Of a DNA stretch of 64,000 nucleotides, positions 33,101 to 41,044 are shown one piece after another (position 1 is the stretch's first letter; each line of letters begins with the position of its first letter). The translations under genes were made by a program, and so were the position numbers. The DNA lies in NCBI GenBank assembly GCA_038049695.1, contig CP142452.1, positions 35,266,501-35,330,500 of the forward strand. The letters are read 5' to 3'. The notes beneath the pieces are model-generated. The model had not been told where the DNA came from. It searched no databases and was given only the letters and a program-made list of their open reading frames with translations. The stretch comes from Cinnamomum chago (taxonomy: Eukaryota; Streptophyta; Magnoliopsida; Laurales; Lauraceae).

Positions 33101-35884
33101 GCATGAGGGGGGGAGGGGAGTAAAATAAAGGGTAAAATCAAGAGAAAAGGAAACAGGATCATGTTGAGAGTAAAAGGAACTAATGACAAAAAGCTACTCT
33201 TAGAAGGCACTAAATTACAAAAGGCTATAACTTGGGTAGGAGTAACTTTTTGTCATTTGGTGCCTTTTACTCACAACCCCCTCTCCTCTTGTCTTTATTC
33301 TTGAAATAATTAAAAATCCAGGAATCCAACTTGGTAGAAGAACTTATTGGATCGAAGAAGACTCATTGCACAAGAGTAAAGGAGAAAGTTTCTGAAAAGA
33401 AAAAGGATTTACAGAAGTTTTAAGGCTAATGTCAGCACCCATCTGCTGATGCCATCATGCAATTTCTGGTTAAACGGTGCTCTTTTGTGGCATATTTGGA
33501 GGACAGTAATCTGAAAGTTGTTTGAGTAGTTTGGTATGAAGGATTAAGACAGATTTTATGGTGAAAAATTGGTGAGTTTTTCTTTTACTTGTTTTCCCTA
33601 GCATCTTGATGTATATCAAGCACTGGGTGGCAGAAAATCAGTTCAATGTACAACTGTGCTGGGAAGCTACAGAAGTGTTGCTGTAAGAATAAGGGTTTTT
33701 TTTTTATTATCAATCCATTCAGCCAGATACTGTATTATTGTTAGTTTTTTTTCAGTCCTTAACCAGTCACTTTTACAACAAATTGAAGTAGTTCGGTAGA
33801 CTTGATGATCTGAATATCCATGTGACAAATCAATCTAAAAAAATGAGACAACTCTTATTCAATGATCGATAGCAAGAATGTCAGAAGTTGAATACAGAAA
33901 TATTGGGTGTTTCAATTGACTGTGTTTTTACTATATCTGAAGTTGAAACTGGTAGAAAGCCTGGTGGACTGGTGTGAAGACCTATTTTTTCTTCCAAATA
34001 GATTTGCACGCGATTTTTTTTTTTTTTTTTTTTTTGCGTGATCATGGAATCTAAAGTAGGGGGAGAGATCCATAGGAGCCACATAATTAGGGAATGTTAA
34101 CCCTAATGCTCATATTATTCTTAACTTGTTCAATAAGAAGAATTATCAGGAGTGGTACTATTCCGCTCGGATGGCTATTGGTGGAGCCAAATGACATGGA
34201 TATGTAGATGATTGCATAACTGAACCACCTATGGATGATCCACAGGAGTCAGAAAATATGTTGGTGAAGAATTTAAACTCCATAGAAAGAAAAATTGCCT
34301 CAAGCTTCCACAATTTTAGGAATGCAAAAGAACTATGAGATTCAATTTCTGTGTCATATGCAAATAACAGGAACAAAGCTTGAATCTATAAGGTGACCAG
34401 GAATTGACTCATTTTAAACAAGGAGACTTGTCCTTAGGAGTCATTATGCTACAGTAAGAGGTACATGGCGTAAGTTAGCATTGTACAGACCCAAGTCAAT
34501 TGGAAAAGAAAAATAAGTAGAAGTTCAACATATATATGAACTTCTAGGAGGTGTTAATTCTGAATATGAATATGCAAGGCCACAAGTGTTATGCCAAGAC
34601 CCTCTTCAACCTCTTGGAACAGTCTTTACCCTTCTACAAGATGAAGAAAATCAAAGGCAAGTTATTATGATGCAGCAGCAATACCACATCGTTGCAACAA
34701 GGCTTGTGGGCCACATGTGGGACCCATGAAATTCTGATTTTAATTGTTATTAGTTTTAATTAGGATTAGTTTCTAATTTGGATAAGATTATTATTTTGTT
34801 TCCTAGTTTGATTAGGATTGTTTCTAGGGCTAAGTTTCTTTTATTATATATACAGCATTGTAGAGATTGGTAATCTCAGAGATTTAGAGTTAATAAAATT
34901 TTCCCTTTGTGGGTTTATCGTTGGAGAGTGTCTTCATCGTGTGATTGTTCGTGTGCAAACCCTAATTGTGCTGCGGCACTTGCGATCCTAACCCTAGGAT
35001 TGCACCAAGCTGGTCATAGTTCAAACTGTGAAGTTTCCATAAGCAACACTTCCCTTTCCCCTGATTGTTAATATAGAATCCTTCCCCTCATGGTCCTTAT
35101 CCAAATATCCCTAAACAAAAAACTGAAATCATCATAGCTTTTACCAAAACAAATGCCTAATGATTTTCCAACATCCATTGTATGATCTACTATCCCCTCA
35201 TTTAACACCATCCTCACCAGACAGACCACTATCATTCCCGAGATCATCATCCCCATTATCCTCATTAATTCAAAAAACCCCTTCACTGAAATTAATTAAT
35301 AACAATGCGGCCTTTAAGTTCATTAGTTGTGGAAATTTGTTTATTGTTTTTCATATTCTTCATGCACATTTTACATAATCGTATAGGTTTGTTTTGGAAG
35401 CAAGAAGGGAAAGTCAATTCGACCTAAAGAACCAAGACACCCACTGCCTCAACTTGAGGCTAGCAATCCAGAAGCGATCCTTTCATGTTATAACTATTCT
35501 GCATGTTGGCTTGATTTATTCGTTTAACACTTCCTTTACTTTGGCCCTTGTGAATTGTGATAGTTCCATATCATAAGAATCATAAGAAACATCAAATGAA
35601 CCATAATATACTAGATCCATATGAAATTATACATTCATGAATACAAACATAAAGGAAATGGTAACTCTGCAATAGATAGGAACCTCTACTCTAAACTTGC
35701 CACAAATGATGAGTTCTGTTAAACAAAAGAGAAAATTCCATAACAAAATTGATATGCTCAGAGCAGCAGACTAACCTAAATAAGTCTGAATAGCTTTCTG
35801 AAGTTCCCCGTACTTCTTTCCAGAACACTCCTTCAGCATAGATTCGAAGGAGCGAGTGACAAAACCCCCCGCAGCCCCCGCCAT
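479..35884 (-). CDS. BIG5: BIG5 (BEN1/MIN7)-type ARF guanine-nucleotide exchange factor, 29 exons, 3' end outside window
   Basis: Large Sec7-family ARF-GEF; in Arabidopsis BIG5 acts at the trans-Golgi network/early endosome in PIN recycling and immunity and is targeted by the Pseudomonas effector HopM1. Exons (minus strand, 5' to 3'): 35776-35884, 31655-31730, 30284-30521, 29894-30015, 29734-29792, 23453-23510, 23235-23319, 22907-23140, 22709-22767, 22504-22573, 22347-22415, 22066-22188, 21763-21816, 21569-21657, 21266-21362, 21079-21177, 20763-20972, 20434-20544, 20158-20342, 19405-20022, 18876-19293, 7068-7307, 6810-6933, 6174-6322, 3276-3632, 2885-3051, 2450-2736, 2160-2332, 479-595. All introns are GT/AG and the phases add up to 1599 uninterrupted codons. 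The start is [20 protein letters not shown], matching the family N-terminus. Visible domains: N-terminal DCB (about 60-230), HUS box ([16 protein letters not shown], 499-514), Sec7 (about 604-791), DUF1981-type HDS region (about 1062-1141), then HDS repeats. The family is about 1740 residues, so the last 140-170 should lie left of position 1. The match to Arabidopsis BIG5 is from memory but holds through nearly every exon. Confidence 0.95.
1119..1213. repeat. 32-bp perfect palindrome followed by a (CA)n microsatellite, BIG5 intron 28
   Basis: Positions 1119-1150 form a perfect inverted repeat with no spacer, centred on GATCGATC, arms CCTCCCACCAGG. After about 30 bp comes (CA)n at 1181-1213, then A- and G-rich runs. 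The rest of intron 28 (596-2159) is AT-rich and shows no gene. A degenerate SINE origin is possible but not supported by clear A and B boxes. Confidence 0.8.
2776..2796. repeat. Poly-C run of 21 bp in BIG5 intron 26
   Basis: Twenty-one consecutive C residues followed by an A-rich tract, inside the 148-bp intron 26. On the gene strand this is a G run near the splice acceptor. Its length is uncertain in any assembly. Confidence 0.9.
3633..6173 (-). other. BIG5 intron 24 (2.5 kb): one MITE, otherwise AT-rich
   Basis: Apart from the MITE at 4087-4436 I recognise no element. The middle (about 4740-5400) is very AT-rich with many T runs. A GA microsatellite sits at 3732-3750, just outside exon 25's acceptor side. 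No open frame here resembles a protein I know. Confidence 0.6.
4087..4436 (-). mobile_element. hAT-like MITE, diverged copy (BIG5 intron 24)
   Basis: A 350-bp relative, in opposite orientation, of the MITE at 31054-31427. Both carry GGTTCAAAATAGC at an end and repeated GCGG/TAGCGG words near the ends. Flanking octamers ATAGTGAG (4079-4086) and ATATTGAG (4437-4444) match at seven of eight bases, consistent with an old 8-bp target duplication. Non-coding; mobilised only by a transposase elsewhere. Confidence 0.65.
7712..9319. mobile_element. 1.6-kb TG..CA element inserted in the Copia 5' LTR (solo LTR or small LTR element)
   Basis: The insertion begins TGATGGGGACATC and ends ATCCTGCATCA, with a perfect 5-bp duplication GGACC at 7707-7711 and 9320-9324. 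The flanking Copia LTR continues cleanly across it when compared with the 3' LTR. TG..CA ends and a 5-bp duplication are the hallmark of LTR elements. No primer site or coding domain was recognised inside, so a solo LTR is the simplest reading. It is younger than the Copia element it interrupts. Confidence 0.75.
11072..11100. repeat. Poly-G run of 29 bp
   Basis: Twenty-nine consecutive G residues inside the internal region of the Copia relic. Homopolymers this long are rare in plant DNA and often mark assembly or polymerase uncertainty. Confidence 0.9.
11602..12196 (-). mobile_element. RTE-type LINE, 5'-truncated 3' end, inside the Copia relic
   Basis: Minus-strand reading gives the C-terminal RTE reverse-transcriptase tail: a frame with [20 protein letters not shown], then [20 protein letters not shown], and the family ending [18 protein letters not shown] (TGA)n-type tail follows, seen here as CATCATCATCAT at 11602-11615. 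These are typical of plant RTE LINEs. The reading shifts frame between these blocks, so it is not coding. Copia integrase sequence stops at its left edge (about 11600) and resumes by 12200, so the LINE landed in the Copia element. Confidence 0.75.
15681..16407. repeat. 150-bp tandem duplication split by a MITE
   Basis: A unit beginning CCGTCTAAGCAT and ending ATGTCTTGCAA occurs as 15681-15772 plus 16197-16254 (interrupted by the MITE) and again, uninterrupted, as 16257-16407. The duplication lies within the LTR element's interior; the MITE occupies only the first unit, so it arrived after the duplication. Confidence 0.85.
15773..16188. mobile_element. hAT-type MITE saturated with CCGG/GGTCC words
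   Basis: A 416-bp element with terminal inverted repeats TAGGGGTGCACA and TAGGGCTGCACA, flanked by a perfect 8-bp duplication GCTGCAAT (15765-15772 and 16189-16196), diagnostic of hAT insertion. Both arms carry dense runs of CCGGTCCGG-like words in opposite orientation, so most of the element can fold on itself around a T-rich, AT-rich centre. It has no coding capacity. Confidence 0.92.
19797..20804 (-). other. BIG5: Sec7 catalytic domain of BIG5 (exons 17-20)
   Basis: This stretch encodes roughly residues 604-791, the GDP/GTP exchange module. The motif [17 protein letters not shown] carries the catalytic glutamic finger, Glu702. The second signature, MLNTDAHNP, spans 740-748. Both are intact. 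Residue 740 is Met, the position where GNOM carries Met696 and where Leu gives brefeldin A resistance, so this protein is predicted to be brefeldin-sensitive; that last step is inference. The domain is split by introns at 20545-20762, 20343-20433 and 20023-20157. Confidence 0.9.
21987..22020. repeat. (AAT)n/(ATT)n palindromic microsatellite in BIG5 intron 12
   Basis: AAT repeats run directly into ATT repeats, forming a short hairpin-capable tract about 45 bp from exon 12's donor. Confidence 0.85.
24280..24930. repeat. Imperfect tandem duplication with about 350-bp period
   Basis: A block containing GGCAGTC, TTGAGATATTTG, GGGCCCCAAA and the word CTTGATTCCT occurs at about 24285-24600 and again at about 24635-24930, in the same order and spacing. 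The copies differ at many sites, so this is an old duplication or two neighbouring copies of a repeat. An outer GGCCGTTTGGCATCTCTA word at 24072 hints at a MITE-type terminus. Confidence 0.7.
25394..25554 (-). mobile_element. Short 5'-truncated RTE LINE with target duplication
   Basis: Minus-strand sequence reads the RTE C-terminal tail, ending [14 protein letters not shown], followed by a (TGATGATGATG) tail. A 9-bp duplication ATGAATAAG flanks it at 25385-25393 and 25555-25563. Only about 160 bp of the 3' end was copied, with an A- and G-rich internal expansion. It inserted exactly at the edge of the neighbouring MITE candidate. Confidence 0.85.
25563..25813. mobile_element. Tourist-like MITE candidate
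   Basis: Ends GGCCTTGTTTGGTATCTC and, on the other strand, GCCCATGTTTGGCATCTC form imperfect terminal inverted repeats. Flanking triplets are TAA (25560-25562) and TCA (25814-25816), close to the TAA/TTA duplication expected of PIF/Harbinger MITEs. The inner part is partly self-complementary. No coding capacity. Confidence 0.6.
27469..27564 (+). mobile_element. RTE LINE 3'-end fragment
   Basis: Plus-strand reading gives [20 protein letters not shown], then the family's GKRL-type ending, followed by the TTTGATGATGATGAT tail. It is the third RTE 3' end in this gene. A target duplication was not found. Confidence 0.75.
28007..28316 (+). mobile_element. Tourist-like (PIF/Harbinger) MITE, copy 1 of a tandem pair
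   Basis: Starts GGGCCCGTTTGG and ends CCAAACAGGCTC, with TAA on both sides (28004-28006 and 28317-28319). The interior carries GTGGAA...TTTTAG and TTACTTGAC words shared with 28320-28623 and, inverted, with 32240-32561. It is a 310-bp non-coding element. Confidence 0.88.
28320..28623 (+). mobile_element. Tourist-like (PIF/Harbinger) MITE, copy 2 of a tandem pair
   Basis: Starts GGACCCGTTTGG and ends CCAAACGGGCCC, flanked by TAA at 28317-28319 and 28624-28626. It abuts copy 1 with a single shared TAA between them and is highly similar to it throughout. Confidence 0.88.
30143..30193. repeat. (GT)n(GA)n compound microsatellite in BIG5 intron 3
   Basis: A GTGTGT tract runs directly into a longer GAGAGA tract within the 268-bp intron 3. 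Such compound tracts are usually length-variable. Confidence 0.9.
30522..31654 (-). other. BIG5 intron 2 (1.1 kb)
   Basis: Contains the MITE at 31054-31427. A 147-codon minus-strand open frame at 30570-31013 encodes a hydrophobic string with no family resemblance, and I do not regard it as a gene. The rest shows nothing recognisable. Confidence 0.6.
31054..31427 (+). mobile_element. hAT-like MITE in BIG5 intron 2
   Basis: Terminal inverted repeats CATGGTTCAAAATAGCGG and CAAGATCAAAATAGCGG, with a perfect 8-bp duplication CATCCACT at 31046-31053 and 31428-31435. Sub-terminal GTAGCGGC-like words recur. It is 374 bp long, non-coding, with a diverged inverted relative at 4087-4436. Confidence 0.9.
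32240..32561 (-). mobile_element. Tourist-like (PIF/Harbinger) MITE, copy 3, inverted
   Basis: Ends GGGCACGTTTGG and CCAAACTGGCCC, flanked by TTA at 32237-32239 and 32562-32564. Its body is the reverse complement of the pair at 28007-28623 (shared CTCCATTTTTCAGACAAGATG region). About 322 bp, non-coding. Confidence 0.88.
33100..33310. repeat. Fold-back (inverted repeat) sequence
   Basis: Arms 33168-33203 and 33237-33272 are near-complementary (GAGTAAAAGG...GACAAAAAG). A weaker outer match joins the GAGGGGAGTAAAATAAAG side to CCCTCTCCTCTTGTCTTTA. The whole can form a long hairpin with a 33-bp loop. A decayed MITE is the likeliest origin; no target duplication was identified. Confidence 0.65.
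34030..35030 (+). mobile_element. Ty1/Copia fossil, partial (gag remnant plus a 3' LTR)
   Basis: From about 34120 the plus strand reads Copia gag-like (UBN2-type) sequence: [17 protein letters not shown]-type and [11 protein letters not shown]-type stretches. It is followed directly by an LTR-like block from 34705 (TGTGGGCC...) with a TATATATACAGC box near 34850. Protease, integrase and reverse transcriptase are absent, so the element lost its middle. It is broken in several places and old. Confidence 0.65.
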
Positions 35885-36950
35885 TGTACAATGAAATCTT
35901 CAAACAAATACCCTTTCAAATCTCTTGTTTCATACCTGATGTGGGGAAAAAGGAAGAACTACAGCGACTTTAGCAAAGAAATACCAAAACTTACTATGCT
36001 AAAACAAAACACAAAATACACAATCCACAGTCATATTCATGCAGAAAACACCCTAAACCTTTCTAAACCTGTCACTGAAAATTTTCATATTCTCCTTCAC
36101 GCATTCAAAAAACAACAGCAAAGATCATCTTCTTTCTTTTAGAGGTAAGCTCGATAAACCCACATACTTATGTCTGCAACAATGAGCTCCTTCTAACTAT
36201 GCTATTCTTCATTCAATTAAACATAGATAGTTACTATAACATCTTCTTCACTCATTTATTTAGGCATACAGCATAAGTCTCTAGAAACCCTTAATTAAAG
36301 AAAAATTATAGTCACTCCCTAATCAGCACATTTCATCTGCACACTTGCAAAATCAAACGCAATCAGAAGCCAACTGCCTTGACAGGGCATTCTGAATCTA
36401 TGAGAATTGCAAAATCAAATGCGATCAGAAGCCAACAGCCTTGACAGGGCATGCTGTATCTATGAGAATTGCAGATTTGGCATAACCGCTCAATGGTCAG
36501 GGATACTAAACCCTAGGATCCATAGGGAGATTTGGTTGAATGGCCCATTAGTAAATGGTTCAGATCACTGGAAAAGCTAACCAACTTGCGAGATCTGATA
36601 GGTCGTTTTATATGGTCAACGGCCTGGATCAACTTATTGTCAAGTATCGGGTAAAAATCAAGGCAGCGTCAATGCATCAATGGCCTCGATCGCGAAACAG
36701 TGAGCAAACAGAAATGAGAGATGAAAGAAAAAGAGAGGAGATGAAGAAAGGGAGAAGGAAAGATAGAAACAATGAAAATTGGAAATTGCATTTACCTGGA
36801 GAACGTAACGACGAGACGAGAGCGTTAAGGATGCGGGTTAGAGATTAGGGTTTGCGAGAAAGGGAAACAACGGGTGACGGAGATGGAGAAGTAAGAGAGG
36901 AGAGTCGTAGAGAAGATGTTGGGAAATGGAAATCAAGGAGAGGAAATGTT
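35885..36950 (-). other. BIG5: BIG5 5' UTR with a leader intron
   Basis: A pyrimidine-rich leader (about 36796-36950) ends in CTCCAG followed by GTAAAT, a good donor at 36795. A matching acceptor (TTTTCCCCACATCAG) ends at 35936. The spliced leader would join 36796 to 35935 and remove an 860-bp intron. The short second leader piece holds a five-codon upstream ORF (35916-35933) ahead of the main ATG at 35884. The leader has the CT-rich, CCCTAA-containing look of plant housekeeping 5' ends. The transcription start is not determined, and I see no convincing TATA box upstream. Confidence 0.65.
36345..36468. repeat. Two-copy 62-bp tandem repeat in the BIG5 leader intron
   Basis: Units 36345-36406 and 36407-36468 differ at only a few positions; each begins TTGCAAAATCAAA and ends ATCTATGAGAA. 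A third partial start (TTGCAG) follows at 36469. The repeat lies in the predicted 5' UTR intron, where it could affect leader-intron enhancement; no function is shown. Confidence 0.85.
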
Positions 36951-36972
36951 CGCGTAATATGCATCTCAAAGT

Positions 36973-37185
36973 AGATCTGAAAAGTGTCTTGCGCAGGTCA
37001 AGGTAGCTCAATTGTGCTGACACCACGGATTACACTTAAAAGTTATTGGTTCGAAATTGTATTATTACATTCGAAGCCGATAAGAGTTTACCGGCTTTCT
37101 TCTAATACAGAGGGATTAATTTGGCTCAAAACATTAGAAACTCATCGGGAAGAAAAAAAAAAACAGAGATCTGAAAAGTGTCTTG
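36973..37185. repeat. 19-bp direct repeat pair upstream of BIG5
   Basis: The sequence AGATCTGAAAAGTGTCTTG occurs at 36973-36991 and again at 37167-37185. Both copies are followed by similar CAGGTC-containing bases, so the matching block is longer but imperfect. The 175 bp between them look like ordinary AT-rich DNA. Lying just upstream of the BIG5 leader, this may be a small promoter duplication. Confidence 0.7.
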
Positions 37186-37979
37186 GTCCAGGTCCAGCCA
37201 TGGAGTCCGGATCGTCTAATGAGTCTCCAGGCTCACCAGCAAACGCCTACTCGCACAACACGACACATTTTTTTCAACGAGAGCAGCCTACAAGGTCCGT
37301 GGGCCGATGTTTGTGGCTTTGTGCAGCTGCAATTCCGCATGATAAAATATTTTTTTAACTTGGAAGTGGTTTAGATTTTCTTAGGTATTAATTAAGACCA
37401 TAAAAGAGATGGAGATAGTGTAGTCGTCGATTTTGATCAATAAAAAAATGCTTGAATTTATAATTATTAACATATGAATAAAGTGGTCAATTTTATGATG
37501 AGCGTATAGTATATGTTATAGTGAAATTTTGAAAAACCCATACAGGAGGGCCCATTTATTTTGCATGTTTTGATATTTAGTACAAAGGCCTCATTCACGA
37601 TCCTCGTAAATTTTGTATTATTGTATTAGTAGCATGACTAACTAATTGAAAGTGAAGGCCCCTCCAAGAGTGATAGCATTTGGTGGAGCCGTGCTTCTTG
37701 GAGGCATTGATGAATGCATCATAAGATCAATTTTAAATGCATGTCATATGTGTTTACTAGCGGCATTATCAATTGCAGGGGCGGAACCGCGTATTGGGAG
37801 AATTTGGAAATGGCTAATAAGTGCAAAGGGCCAACGGCCATTCGCCCCATGTATTTAATAATCATCACTCCCAACTCCTGCAAATAAAACTCGTTTTGGG
37901 CATCTCAACTTCTCTATCATATCTTGCTTCCCCTTCACATCGGTCTCTATCTCTCCCACTACAGTGCAGCAGCTAGGTA

Positions 37980-37980
<1 letters not shown>
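37186..37980. other. Intergenic stretch upstream of BIG5, no gene supported
   Basis: Contains short open frames (37183-37374, 37646-37858) that resemble no family I know. The word GCAGGGGCGGAACCGCG at 37777 is reminiscent of DNA-transposon termini, but no partner end was found. Confidence 0.5.

Positions 37981-38072
<92 letters not shown>
37981..38072. repeat. (CT)n(CA)n compound microsatellite
   Basis: A CT tract of more than 50 bp, a short TCCATTT break, more CT, then CACACA. It lies about 1 kb upstream of the BIG5 leader. Confidence 0.92.
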
Positions 38073-38689
38073 AAAAAAAACAAACAAAATCGAGTCCTAA
38101 ACTCCTAAATACAAAAACCCCAATCCCTAAATCCCAAAACCCCAACCACAATCCCCTTTTCCTACATCAAAATACCAAAAACTGAATCCCAAAATCGGAA
38201 CCCTTTTGGCATTTCTTTAATCCTCAGTCCCTAAATCTCAAAACTCAATCCCCGATCCTTAGTCCCTAACTAATGCCCGATCAATTGACGCTAGTTTGAA
38301 TACTCTCTGTTAAAAAAAATTAGTTACCATTGCATCTTTTACAAAAACCATCAATGTTTTCTCTTTGTTTATTAATTTTCTTTCACTTTGAGATTTAAAT
38401 ATCTATTTTAGAGTCTCACATTTTCTCTTTAATTATTGACTTTCCTTTAGTTTGAATGTCTATTTTAGAGACTCATCTCCAACTTGATATAATTTTCTAA
38501 ACTCACCAAGTAATTAGTGTTTTTGTTATTGAGATGCTCTGTGACTTTTTGTTCCTTTGTTAGGTTGAAATCTAGGTATATGTAAGCTTTTGTCAATTTA
38601 TGATTTTCTATATATCCCTTAATTTCCTTAGCTGGTGGAATAGGTTTTGTATTTTTTGTTAATTTGGCATCTCAAAAGGGCCTCACCCT

Positions 38690-39480
38690 CAGCCAATGAC
38701 GCTATCGTAGCGGGCTTAATTAAAGATTTTCTTAAGGTGTCTAAGGACCTGACCATTAATCTTTTGATTTAGCACTAATTAGTTATGTGATTAGGGTTAT
38801 TAAGTGGGATTAGAGGCCAATCACGATGTTTTGTGTGTTAAAATAGTTTTTTACTACCTTTGGAAAGTTTTGAGAGCTTACGAGTCTAGTTTAACCCTTT
38901 TGGAGCATGTTTATAATTCGAGAAAGACTGGAGGGTTATCCATAAATTCTGTGAATTAGTTATTCCGAGCTCTTTAGATCGAGATTATCATTCTGGACAA
39001 CTTTCATATTCAATTGAAATCAATTTGAGGTCCTAAAACCCTTCAATTGACTAATTCCGTCATAAATTGATAGATTTTGACCAAACAGTTAACTTTTCCC
39101 TCGGAACATCAAAATTTATCATTTTCAAGCTCAGAAGTTAGAGCTTAACCTACCTAACAACTTTAGTTGTCAACCCAAACTCATCTGAGGCCCTGAGAGC
39201 CTAGTTTTACCCCCGACACTTTTTTCGAGTTGTTTATCCGTAATTCTGAAAATCACAATTTCTAACAGAGATCTCCAAAGATTCTGAACTTAAGCTTGTT
39301 GGAAAGCTATCATTGTGACTTATAATTGTTCTTCTTTGACCAAGTCCAATCGAGGTCCCGAAGACCTCCGTTTATGCATTACAAGTTCAGCTAAAGTGTG
39401 ACAAACGCACAACTTAACCAAACTCACAAATATCTCACCTACCCTATGAGGCCCCACCCCTCGTGGACCCTCACTTATAT
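38690..39480 (+). mobile_element. Diverged LTR-type fragment, related in inverse to 49083-49583
   Basis: The series CACTAATTAGTTATGT, GGGATTAGAG, ACAACTTTCATATTCAA, TTGAGGTCC, and CTTCTTTGACCAAGTCC with CGAGGTCC recurs in the same order on the minus strand of 49083-49583, where the block opens with TGTAAGAACCCG. This shared order marks both as pieces of one old LTR family. Neither has coding sequence. Boundaries are approximate. Confidence 0.55.
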
Positions 39481-41044
39481 TCGAATTGCTCTGATTATAG
39501 TATATGATTTGGATTTCAAGTCAATCCTTAAACGTCGTCGAAAATGCCCGTAACTTCAAGAGCACCAAAAACACTTTTCGTGGCATCTAAAACCTCATTT
39601 AGGAATTGAATTGGCTAACATGGACCTGGACCTGAAAAGGGGGCCATGACCTCTTTTATTTTTCTACCGTTTAAACTTGTTAATTAAATAGAAATTTGAG
39701 GACCTGAACCCAGGACTTCCTAGTGGTGACTTGAAATTATGGATGGATATCATTTGACTCGCATTTGTGGTAGGCAGGCCATCATATGGCCTAAGGATGG
39801 ATGGATGTTATTACTCTAGATGGAGAGGATTGTTATCATCATTTAGAAACCCATCTATGAATGGGAAAACCATTGGGATTTCTAAATATAAATGCTCTGC
39901 TCCCACTTAATATTTTAGAATTGAGGATTTCCTTATAGGTATATGGGCCCACAAATATAGACATCAAATCATCTCATGATATGTCCAATGAATAGTTCTA
40001 AGTCAAATTATTTTATGGAAAGTCCAGTTTCTTAAATCAGTGTTATCAATGGATCCATCTCATGGGCCCACCAACTCTAATTAAAAATCTTTCCAAAAAT
40101 TAATTTGATTTGATCAATTTTAGAAATTGCTTTGTTTAGATCAGATTTAGAAACATTCTATAAAAGCAACCATCCACAAATAGAAAGTACAAAAATAAAA
40201 ACTAGTCATCTCCTCTGCATGGCCCAAGCGGAATAGACTTCTTGGACTTCTAGACTTTCCAAAACTTTGAGATTCCTCAAACTCTTTGGGTATCTCCAAA
40301 ATGCTTTTGGTAATCTTCAAATTCTTTGATTAGGAGTCCAACTTCACTTTCCTTCTTCGTCTTGGACATCACTAGAATTTACAAATTTTAAAAAATTACA
40401 TAAATTCATATGCCTCAATTATGAGACTTACATGACAATCTAAACATGGAAATAAAATAGTTGTAGGGAAATTCACAATGCCTTGCCCTTTCACGGAAAA
40501 CCAAGGAAACCATGATGCCATTTACTAGTAGCCCAAAATAATCATCAACCATATAAGGAAAGTAAAAGACTTGTGGGCTATATGGAGATGACAAAATCAC
40601 ATGCATGTTAGTATCTCATACAACCATACAAATCACAAAAATAGGCTCCCAAACAATCCTGGAAAAATAGGACATCAAATAAGACCCGAAACTGAAAAAA
40701 TCCAAAAACTGCATTCCTGAAGCAGTGTCTTCGGTCGACCGACCTACATGTGCTCGGTTGTCCGAGCACGGGTCTCGGTCAACCGAACCGACGGAAACCT
40801 GCAATTTGGGTTTTTGCAGTTCGTGTACAAACTTTACCAAATCACTTCCAAAGTGTTCTTATGGCTTCCTATCATCCATCCAACATTATTATACCACTTT
40901 GTGACTATCCAAACATGGATTCACTAATAAACAAAGCAAATTCATAAAAAACTGATCCGTACATAGCCCTTGTTCTATCCTCGTCGGATCTCATGCTAAG
41001 ATTAGAACAAGATTGCTTATCTAATATGATTAGAGATGAGGTAT
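39481..41044. other. Region left of the Copia primer site, no coding domain recognised
   Basis: By position this should be the internal region of the minus-strand Copia element whose LTR starts at 41060, but I see no gag or pol. It contains a GGTCGACC-bearing palindromic patch at 40735-40790. A truncated or non-autonomous element would fit. Confidence 0.45.

Larger units (their letters stand above)
31731..35775 (-). other. BIG5 intron 1 (4.0 kb)
   Basis: The intron separates the first 36 codons from the rest. It holds a MITE (32240-32561), a fold-back sequence (33100-33310) and a Copia relic (about 34030-35030). Positions 31731-32235, 33310-34030 and 35030-35770 show no recognisable feature. 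A large first intron is common in plant genes and may carry regulatory sequence, but no motif here proves it. Confidence 0.6.

Noticed and set aside
36984-37358. 124-codon plus-strand frame as a divergent neighbour gene of BIG5
   Set aside because: It crosses the duplicated 19-mer, has no recognisable domain, no clear leader, and no continuation by splicing that I can support.
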